Assembly: GCA_034387635.1 (NCBI GenBank)
Contig: JAOANU010000012.1
Coordinates: 248,001-312,000, forward strand
DNA from: Rhodosporidiobolus odoratus
Taxonomy: Eukaryota; Basidiomycota; Microbotryomycetes; Sporidiobolales; Sporidiobolaceae
Direction of reading: 5' to 3'
Length of the DNA stretch: 64,000 nucleotides
The position numbers were made by a program, and so were the translations under genes. The notes beneath the pieces are model-generated. The model did no database searches. It had not been told where the DNA came from and saw only the letters and a program-made list of their open reading frames with translations. Of this stretch, positions 55,696-64,000 are shown piece after piece (position 1 is the stretch's first letter; every line of letters starts with the position of its first letter).

Positions 55696-58600
55696 ATGCG
55701 CTTCGCAAAGTACCTACATGCGCATGCTGTCGACGAATGGCGCCGGGCTTATATCAACGTGTGTTCCCTTTCTTTCCTCACTCCGCAATTTCCTCTCTTT
55801 CTGGCCTCCTTTGCTCTGCGGCCTGTACCTCCGCCTCCACGAGAGCTCACTCACTGCCGAGAAACAGTATCGCCTGCTCAAGAAGCAAATTGGGAAAGCC
55901 GAAGCGGAATTGCTAGCATTGGACGACGAAGAGGGCGAAAAAAAGCGGGTAGCGGGAAGCGGTCCCGAGGGAAGAGCAGGCAATGGAGGGCATGCACCTG
56001 CAGCAGGAACGAGTCAAGAACGCAGACGACGGCACGAGGGCGAGGGCGAGCGGGATCTTGAGCGAGGGCGAGACGAAGATGAGGATGAGGATGCGGATAC
56101 TGAGGCGGCGAGAAAAACCAGCCGATCTTGCGCCCCTGCATCCCCAGTCTCGCCGCGACACTCGATCAACCCTCCGCTTGCTTCGCCTGGCATGTCGCAC
56201 ATCTCCTCTGCTTCCAGGGATCATTCCGACGAATCGCATGGCACATCTCGCCCTCTGGTACGCGACCGATCTCAACAGTCACGTCGCTCGCACCGGTCAC
56301 CCATTCTTCCGCAAATAAGTCGATTGTCGCATCAGCGGTCGTCCGAAGAAAAGCAGGAGCGACCTCGCGGCCCAAATCGGCGATGGCGTGACGACCTCTC
56401 TCCGGCTATGGAGCTTGAGGAGATTTACGCGAAGATCCCTACCCAGTGTAGGAAGTTCTTCACTTTGCTGGACAAGGAGTTGGATAGGGTCAGCGGGTTC
56501 TACGCAGACCGAGAAGCTGAGGCCGTCAAGCGGTATGAGGATCTTAGTGCGCAGTGGCAGGAGCTCGCGAGTACGTTCTTCCCTTTCGCCGGTTCGATCG
56601 GACATGGGCTTATTTCGTCCCTTCTTTCGTAGATCACAAGAAGGAGTTTCAAGCCTTTCGAGCCAACGAGCTTCACGCCCCGGCCTTCGTTTCCTCCCTC
56701 CTTCCCAAACACGCTCACCTTCCTCCGGTCCCTGGGACGAACCTTGTCCGCCGAACTCTGGCTCAACGCCGTCATCAGAAGGAAGATGCCGCGAGAAGGC
56801 TTTCGGACAGCTCGAGCGAAAGCCGGGATCGCCAGAATGGGCAGGAACGGACTGGGAACGGCAAGAATCCGGTCTTTGTACATGAACGACCGGAGGAGTA
56901 TACCAATGCACGAAGCAAGCTGAAGCTGGCGAGTACGTCTGCTCGTCTCTCTCAGCTCGTGTTCACGCCTACGATACTGACGCGGAAGTTTGTTACGCAG
57001 CATTCGAGTACTACCGCTTGCTTGGCATGCTGAAAAGCTATCGGGTGCTGAACCGAACCGGTTTCGCGAAGGTTTGTCCATCTGCCAACAGTATCGCGGG
57101 CAATGCCGCTGACCTGTCTCTCCCACTATTGCTTTCATGAACCGCAGGCGCTCAAGAAGTACGAGAAAATTACCGCTATTCCCTGCGCCGCCAAATACAC
57201 ACAAAAGGTGGAAGCTGCCAACTTTGTCGCCTCGGAAAAGCTAGAGGAGCTGATCAGGGAGACGGAGGATGCGTTTGCTGAGGTGTTTGAGCGAGGTGAC
57301 CGGAAGAAGGCGTGCGTTCCTCCCTCTTGCCGGCAATGACGGCTGCTAATTCTTCCTTCCTTCGCTACAACCTACAGACTTGAGCGATTACGCGACTTTG
57401 GCCAGAAGAAGCGACATCACTTCACCTCCTGGCGAGCAGGCATGCTGATGGGAGCGGGTCTGCCGCTCATGATCGAAGGACTCGTGCTCAGTACGCTGGC
57501 TTTTCCCTCTCCTTTGCCAATTCCTCGCTCATCATTATTTATCTGGCAGGCTTCAAGGCCTCAACTCGTGCCGAGATACCCTACTGGAATGCACTGCTTC
57601 AGCTGTTTGGCGCCTGTTTCCTCCCCGTCTTCTTCTCGATCGGGTTCTTCCTCAACCTTGCAGCTTGGAGCCAAGCCCGAATCAACTACGTGTACGTCAT
57701 TCCCCCTGTACTGCAAGCTTCGCAGCGCACGACTCACTCGCTTGTCCTTCCCAGCCTGATCTTCGAGCTCGACGTCCGGAATCGACTCGATTACCACCAA
57801 TTCATCGAAGTGAGGTGTCCCGCGCACTCTCATCTGCAGTGTGACCGTGACTGACCCGCCTCGTTCACCCAGCTACCCGCCCTCCTCTATTTCATCCTCT
57901 CCCTTTTCTTCTGGGCCGCATTCAGCAACTTCTGGCCGAACGACATTCAGCCTTCGGCCTATCCCCTCGCCTGGATCGTCGTCATGCTCGTCATCATGCT
58001 CAATCCTCTGCCGATCCTGTATCCTAGCACGCGATGGTGGATGCTGAGGAGTTTCGCAAGGATGATTACGTCTGGGTTGGTCGCTGTCGAGTTTAGGGAT
58101 TTTTTTCTCGTACGCAATTCCACTTTCTCTACCCATACAGCTCAAGTGACACTGTGATCGGCATAGGGCGACGAGATGAACTCTCTGTACTATTCGGTAT
58201 GTCGCCTCGGAGCGTCAAGTCCCCTCGTTGACCTTTACTGACCACCCCTACACGTTCTAGCTCTACAACCTCGGCTTCCTTTATTGCGTCTACGATAAGG
58301 GCTGGCCAGCCGATTCTTTCGCCGTCTGCTCGACGAATCGCACCTGGACGTCGGCCATTCTTGCTTGCCTGCCGCCTTTCTGGCGTCTCGGGCAGAGTAT
58401 ACGGCGTTACCTTGACTCGGACGGTGTGCAGTGAGTTCCGCCCCTTTTCCAACACTTTCTCCTCTGCAGAGCAGTCGCTGATCATTCCTGCCTCGCCAGC
58501 TTACATCTGCTCAACGCGTTCGTCCCTCTGTTCCCGTTCGTGCATCGAGCCTGCTTACCATGAAATATGCTTGCAGCGGGAAATACCTCGGAACGATGGC

Positions 58601-60020
58601 CTACTTCTTCGCTTATTTTTCCTGGCGGATACACAAGTCCAATGGCGAGGAAGAGACGTGGCGGTTCGCGCTGTTTGTTGTCTTTGCGACGCTGAATACG
58701 TGCTATACTTCGACATGGGGCACGTCGGAAGCTCCTCCTGTTTCCGCTGACACGGACGTGAAGGCTGACAGCCATCGCCTCCTTTCCTCCTTTCACGCAG
58801 ACATCCTTATGGACTGGTCTCTCGTACACCGCGACGTCAAAGATCCGAAGCAACGCTACCTCCGGAAAGAACTCGCCTTCTTCAAAGACGCCCCGTGGCT
58901 GTACTGGGTCGCCTGCGTCGTCAACGTGCTCCTTCGGTTCTCTTGGGTCATCTACTTCACCGACAAACCGCCGGGGATTCTGAGCTATGCGATTGCGCTG
59001 GCCGAGGCAGCCAGGCGATTGATGTGGAATGTGATTCGGTAAGCTTCCTCTTCTTTCAAAGCGCATTCCTCCCTTCAGAGGTCTTTGCGGCTGACCGCAT
59101 TACCCTTGACTGACTGCAGTGTCGAAGCCGAGCATGTCGGTAACCGCGATGGTACGATATCTTCTTTTGCGACTACCATAGTGCGCTTTCTCACTGGTCA
59201 TTTCCCTTTCACAGGTTACCGCGTCACCCGCGATGTCTCCCTCCCCTACGTGACCGCCTCCTCCCCCGAAGCGACCGGCGCCCTAGTCGAAGACTCGACT
59301 GACGACCACTTGAACCGCAACCAACGTTTCTTCGCCGCGGTTCATACGCTTCACTCATCCATTCTGAGGAACTTCCGTCCTCTTATTGAGGTGTTCAGGA
59401 GTGCGCCACTACTTTCTTTGGGGAGGAGAGTGGATCCGGCTGCGAGAGAGGCGAGGGAGGTGGATATGATCGAGGAGGAGAGGGATGAACGGAAGAAGAA
59501 GAAGAAGATTGCCCAGGGTAAGGTCATGGTGAAGAGGAAGAGACATGCGACGTTGGGAGGTGGGGAGGATAGTTCGAGTGAGCCCGTGGGGGAGGGGGAT
59601 ACGACGCCCGAGGACGAGGAGGAGGAGGAGGAGGAGGAGGAGGAGGAGGAGGAGGAAGAAGGGGGACAGACGGATGGTTCTCCTTCGGCTTCGCCTGCAG
59701 TTTCGGGGTCTTCTTCGTCGAGACAGGACAGCGGGGGCGGGGGAACGTCGACCTCGAAGGCGGGAAGTCTGACCGATGTGGAAGGACAGCGAACGCCTGC
59801 CTCGCCTCCGCCTCCGCCTTCGTCGTCTCACCTGGCTCGTGCACCTGAAACTTCCGTTGGAGCAGGAGACCCGAAGAGCGCGGTAGAGGACGCCGAGGAC
59901 CTCGAGTTGGAAGAACAAGAACGACACGAGGAGGACGAGCGGGAAGACGACAGACGGTTAGCGGAAGGGATGGCAGAAGTCGAGGGGATGATTGGAGGAA
60001 TGGGCGAGAGAGAGATGTGA
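55696..60020 (+). CDS. SYG1: SPX-EXS protein, Syg1/XPR1-type phosphate exporter
   Basis: This is a plasma-membrane or Golgi protein of the Syg1/XPR1 family; the SPX domain senses inositol pyrophosphates and the EXS domain with its membrane helices exports phosphate. The start MRFAKYLHAHAVDEWRRAYI is the SPX N-terminus, and intron 1 (55756-55867) joins it to YRLLKKQIGKAEAELLALD. The second SPX part has KFFTLLDKELDRVSGFYADR, and the third has YYRLLGMLKSYRVLNRTGFA then KKYEKI. Membrane and EXS regions include HHFTSWRAGMLMGAGLPLMI, LLQLFGACFLPVFFSIGFFL, RWWMLRSFARMITSGLVAVE, GDEMNSLYYSLYNLGFLYC, PPFWRLGQSIRRYLDSDG, HLLNAGKYLGTMAYFFAYF and TSTWDILMDWSLVHRD. The C-terminus is hydrophilic with a long Glu run encoded by GAG repeats (59611-59660). 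The stop TGA is at 60018-60020. There are about fifteen exons. Confidence 0.93.
59611..59660 (+). repeat. GAG repeat coding for poly-Glu
   Basis: This nearly perfect run of GAG/GAA codons lies in the cytosolic tail of the SPX-EXS protein, between DTTPED and GGQTDGSP. Confidence 0.85.
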
Positions 60021-60184
60021 TGCAGTTTCTTCAGTCTTCCTTCTTGCGTTCTATCGTTTGTTGTTCTTGTCCTGCCATAAATCTTTCAGCTTTCGCACTA
60101 CCAACATTCCAAGCTCATCCTCGTCCTTGCACAGAGGAAAGAATCGGACCAGCAAGGCTTCAGCAGCTCAAACGGAAATGCAGT

Positions 60185-62891
60185 TCATTCGTTTCGCTTC
60201 TTGTTGACTTCTTCGATGTCTACCTCGGCCTCAGAAGCTATCCATGTCCCCGGGTCCATCAAGGTCAGCATCTTCATCTCCTTCCTCAATCTCTTTGGCC
60301 TGCACGCGAGGGTCACGTTGTCGTCAGCAAAAGCTGAAGAGAGAACAGAACGAAAAAGAGAGAAGAGAAAAAGAAAAAGAGAAAAAGCCATGCAAGAGAC
60401 GTAGACAGACGTACCAACTCGCGTTCCCGCTCCCTGGCTTCGTCGGCACTCGCGAGTTCCTTGGAGTGGGCGTTGAGGGGGTAGCGCATGCTCTGCGCAT
60501 GAGTGAAGGGAATGGGGGAAGACGAAGGATAAGTACGTAGGCGCCGCTTCCTTCTATCCAAGTCTATCGCACGCCGCCCCCTTCAACTGTGCGAGCTACG
60601 CCCAGGAAAGAGGTCTACGGAGAAGACTCGAGGAAAATGAAGGAAGAAGCTTACCTTGACGCTCTGATTATACAACTCCAACAAGAACCCAATCCTCCTA
60701 TCAAACTCCCTCATCGGTTCCCCAGTCCCATAAACGTCCCCAACCTCCCTACTCCTCATCTCCCCCTTCTCATGATCAACCGTCGCCACCACAACCCCAT
60801 CCCTGATAGCCTTGGCCACGACATACTCCGCATCTTCTTCACCGTCCAAAGCGAGTTTGATAGAAATGTCTTTGAGAGAGATTCGGGAGTAGGCGAGAGA
60901 GAGGGTTCGGAGGGCGGTTTTGATGACTGTGTGACGGAGTCGGTGGATCAGGGTTAGATTGCGGTCTCGCTGGAAGGTCGGGCCGTGGGTTTCGAGAGCG
61001 GCGTTGAAGGCGGCGATGTCACCGATGCGAACGGCTGCAGATTGAGGGCAAGGAAACAATGCGTATGAGTGAAACGGCCTCGTCCCTCGAGAGAGGAGGG
61101 AGGGAAGGTACAGAAAGAACATGGAGCAAGAAGGGTGTCACTCACCCTGCGCCACCTCCAAATACCCCTTCAAAGCCCCCTTCAAGACCGGTTCCTTGAA
61201 CACCCTCCTCTCCGGAATATCCCCCATCAACAACTCGACAATGACGCTGAGCTTGTGAGCGTGCTGGAAGAACCCGGGAGCTTGGGACATGTCGCTTGGG
61301 GCGCGACGGATCGCTTGGAGCAGAGAGGCGTGGGAGGAGGTGTAGGAGAGTTGGATGGCGCGGATGCGACCTGCGAAGGGGAAGGTGGGCGTCGAAGTGA
61401 GCGTGAGCATTCAAGTCGTCGGCTCGGCTGAACCCAGCCTAAGCTTTGCATTCCGCTGAGTGGTAGGAAAGCAGCCCAGGCAGTTACCGACCAGACAACA
61501 GCGCTGGAGGAAACCCTGATCGACGCACCGACATAGTAGAACCACCTAGCCATCTGACTGTTGCTCGCCGTCTCTTCCGGGAAAGTCGTCTTGCTCACCA
61601 AACGGTCGGCTTGCTCGTACAGGCCATGGTCGAGGTAGTTGCGGAGGAGGAGAGGCAGGAGAGTCGCTTGCAAGTCGAGGTCGTGGCGGAGGAAGGCGGT
61701 GCGGTGGGCGGTCAAGAGGGTGCTGCAAACGGACGGGTTGGACGAACGAGCGTGGAAGGGAGGGTAGGGGAACAAGACGTCAGCGGCGATTCTTCCACTG
61801 TTGACAGCCATACATCGGTCGTCATTGCGGCGAGCCGAGTATGGCACCACAAAGGGAAGAAAAAACCACGACGCACCTCCTCAAGCCAGCCGTATCCTCG
61901 CCACTGACCTCGTGCAGCCTGACCCAGTAAAAGTACAACTTGGACATGAGCTGGTCCATAGTACGGCGGTTCAGGGAGGTGAAGTGGGTGATGAGCGAGG
62001 TGGTGAGAGAGAGAGCCTGCATTACCATCAAGTCGAAGAGCGTTAGCTAAGCGAGTACTGGCCCGACGCCCGAAGTGGAAGCAGCCATGCGAAACAGCGT
62101 GAGGCTAGCTTCAGAAAGCCTGACGCACCTCGGTGTGCTTCTTCTGGTCAAGCAAGCTGACGACGACGAGCAAGCACACGAACGCATCGGCCTCGGGCAC
62201 CGTCGAGGCGAGTTCCTTGAGTTCCTCCTTCTTCTTGACCGCTTTGGGTTTCTCCTTTTCCTTGTCGGCGCCCTTTTCTTCATCAGCCTTCTTATCTTTG
62301 TCGCCTTCTGCTGCTGATGATGCGGCTGCGGCTGAGGGGGCATCGACGTCCATCTGTGCGGCCCCACCAGCGGCGGAAGTTGAAGTTGCGACATGGTCCT
62401 TGGGGGGCGAGGCGGGGTTGCCGAGGATATCGAGTAGCTGTTGTTTCCGTTCTGCGCCTGAGCGTGTGGCAGTGTCGAGGTAGGATGAGGAAAGGCGAGA
62501 AAAGAGAGGGGGAGTCGTCAGCGTCGCCTCGTTCGAGTTTGCTCCTGAGTAAGGACGAGTGAGGGGACAGCGTACCGTCTTTGTAGATGTTTGCTGTTCG
62601 AATGACCTCTGCCAAGTTGTCTGCGTTTAATCCGAGTTTTTGACGGAGTTGAGGAAGTGACCTCAGGGCGCGAGTTGTGAGTCTCGGTTCGAGGAGGGTG
62701 GTGGCTTGGTGGAGGAGGTTGAGGTTGTGTTGAATGTCTGGTGTAAACGTACGACTGATTAGTCTGTGGCTGTAGAGAGTCTAGATGGATGTGGACTCGC
62801 TGATGAGGGCCACCGAGTAATCGCAAGGAGCAGGAGCCGAAGTAGCTGCAGGGGTGGAGGTGCAAGGTGCGGTGGTGGTAGCTTGAGTCAT
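60185..62891 (-). CDS. RPN3: 26S proteasome lid subunit Rpn3 (PSMD3)
   Basis: Rpn3 is a PCI-domain subunit of the proteasome regulatory-particle lid. The start [20 protein letters not shown] lies at 62889-62891. The N-terminal helices include [20 protein letters not shown], and a Lys/Glu-rich insert follows ([16 protein letters not shown]). Family blocks are [111 protein letters not shown] and [18 protein letters not shown]. The PCI winged-helix part has [35 protein letters not shown] and [20 protein letters not shown]. The chain ends [17 protein letters not shown], with TGA at 60185-60187. There are about eight exons. It converges on the SPX-EXS gene with 164 bp between stops. Confidence 0.93.
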
Positions 62892-63005
62892 GCTGCTGGT
62901 TGCTCTCTCAGCTAGTTTCCAGTGATGAATCGAGGTGTGGGTGGAGCAGCGAAATCGGATGCCACGCTCCCTCTTGCAACCTCTTCTGTTCTCCTACAAC
63001 ACACC
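62892..63005. promoter_or_regulatory. 114-bp divergent promoter of RPN3 and SWP1
   Basis: This is the entire gap between the two start codons. I looked for the yeast proteasome control element GGTGGCAAA and did not find it, so Rpn4-type control is not supported by the sequence. Confidence 0.45.
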
Positions 63006-64000
63006 ATGCTGCCAAGATTACTAGGACTGGCTGCCCTTGCTGCAGCTGCACACGCTACCCTCGTCGTCAAAGACGGTAAACTCACCGTCATTGACCACGC
63101 AACCGCTTCCGCAGTTCACTCGACCTCGCAAGTTCAACTCGATCCTGTCTCCCCCCCTTCCCCTCGTGTACTGATCCCTGCTTCCACAGATTCACCGCTT
63201 CCTCGCCCTCGACTCTCGCCGCCTCGGGTCAACCCTACGCCCTCTCGGAAACCGACTCTCTCAAACTCGCCTTCACCCTCACAGACGACGCGACCAACAA
63301 GGGCTTCCAACCCCAACAGGCCGCACTCAGCTGGCAACCCCTCGATCACAGCGAACGGGAACAGTCTGGACGAGACGACATGATGTGGGTCAAGGTCAAT
63401 CGCAAGTCGGGAAAGGGAAAATGGGAACTCGTAGGTCAACTCGTGTGTACAACTCGGCACAGCACACTGCTGTATCGACGACTACGCTACTCGCATCGCC
63501 GTCCATTGCACTGACTCGTCTTTACCCACTCCCCGCAGGACTTGTCCCGCGCCCCGGCCTCCCTCCTCTCCCTCTCCTCCGGCCCTCTCTCCCTCACTCT
63601 CCTTCTCGCGGCTCCCAACCAATCCCCGCTCTCCCTCCCCCTCGGCGTCTTCACCCTTCCCGCCTCGCTCGCCCTCCCCTACCCCTTCCCTCCCAACGAG
63701 GACTTGCCTCGCAGCTGGGAAGTCGAGAAGTATGACAAGCAACCTGAGTTGGGCTGGACGTTCAGGGAGGCCGAGAAGAGGGTTGAGCTGGTCAAGGCTG
63801 TTGGAGGTACTGCAGTGGTTTTGGCACCATGGGTTGTCTTTGCCGGAGTGGTGCGTGCTAGTCCTTTCGCTTCGCCTCTCCCTTCCCGGATTCGTCTGGA
63901 AGCATCAAGGCTGAGTCGATCGATGACTGGCTGGCACTCACACGCTCCCTTATCCTTGCTGCAGCTTTCCCCCGTCCTCCCAACTCTTCCCTTCCAACGC
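63006..64000 (+). CDS. SWP1: oligosaccharyltransferase subunit Swp1 / ribophorin II, 5' part
   Basis: Swp1 is a non-catalytic subunit of the ER oligosaccharyltransferase that transfers N-glycans to proteins. The ATG at 63006 gives a signal peptide MLPRLLGLAALAAAAHA followed by TLVVKDGKLTVIDHATASAV. After an intron the lumenal domain continues with FTASSPSTLAASGQPYALSE and DSLKLAFTLTDDATNKGFQP. The next exon has LSLTLLLAAPNQSPLSLPLG and LPRSWEVEKYDKQPELGWTF, then REAEKRVELVKAVG. This resembles the conserved ribophorin II stretch just before its membrane helices. The first membrane span starts GGTAVVLAPWVVFAGV and continues after an intron as LSPVLPTLPF, where the window ends. The gene is truncated only by the window edge. 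Confidence 0.8.

Noticed and set aside
1..64000. CRISPR arrays, bacterial operons, ribosome-binding sites and insertion sequences
   Set aside because: The sequence is eukaryotic, and no regularly spaced repeats or transposase genes were seen.

Overview
The window is nuclear DNA from a fungus, most likely a basidiomycete yeast of the Pucciniomycotina (Rhodotorula/Sporobolomyces-like). The evidence is GC-rich DNA, genes broken by many short introns with GTRNGT-type donors and CAG/TAG acceptors, tightly packed genes on both strands, and a set of fungal housekeeping families (ARE-type sterol acyltransferase, Lrg1, Slm1, Syg1, DUF1996). The genus is an inference. No rRNA, tRNA, CRISPR array or intact transposon was found. 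All gene models were joined by eye from frame, splice-site phase and family motifs, so exon edges are approximate, and the ends of the less conserved genes are uncertain.

Layout. 0.2-7.9 kb: a possible small gene (-), a coactosin-like actin-binding protein (-), a Pho13-type HAD phosphatase (+) whose first intron seems to start with GA instead of GT, and a long LEA-like repetitive protein (+). 8-12.5 kb: an F-box/LRR-like gene (+) and two unrecognised genes in divergent orientation. 12.7-15.4 kb: a RmlD/MAT2B-type NAD(P)-binding protein (-) and a Tlg1/syntaxin-6 SNARE (+), divergent and only 63 bp apart. 15.9-34 kb: two paralogous DUF1996 single-pass membrane proteins (both +), which flank a very long serine/proline-rich disordered protein (-) and the cohesin ATPase SMC1 (-). 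34-36 kb: a gene-poor stretch with a 38-base C run. 36-40.6 kb: a Slm1-like BAR-PH protein and an Rtr1/RPAP2 RNA polymerase II CTD phosphatase (both +). 41.1-42.8 kb: an unrecognised multi-exon gene (-) with a cysteine cluster and an apparent 9-nt micro-exon. 43.6-48.2 kb: sterol O-acyltransferase (+) converging on ALG5 (-). 48.9-60 kb: an Lrg1-type LIM-RhoGAP and a Syg1/XPR1 SPX-EXS phosphate transporter (both +). 60.2-64 kb: proteasome lid subunit RPN3 (-) and the start of the oligosaccharyltransferase subunit SWP1/ribophorin II (+), divergent and 114 bp apart.

There is no operon or biosynthetic cluster. Several genes touch shared processes: actin and cell-wall signalling (coactosin, Slm1, Lrg1), N-glycosylation in the ER (ALG5, SWP1), sterol storage (ARE-like) and cell-surface biology (the two DUF1996 proteins). 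This proximity is probably chance. The most novel material is the DUF1996 paralogue pair, the cysteine-cluster orphan gene and the non-canonical intron.
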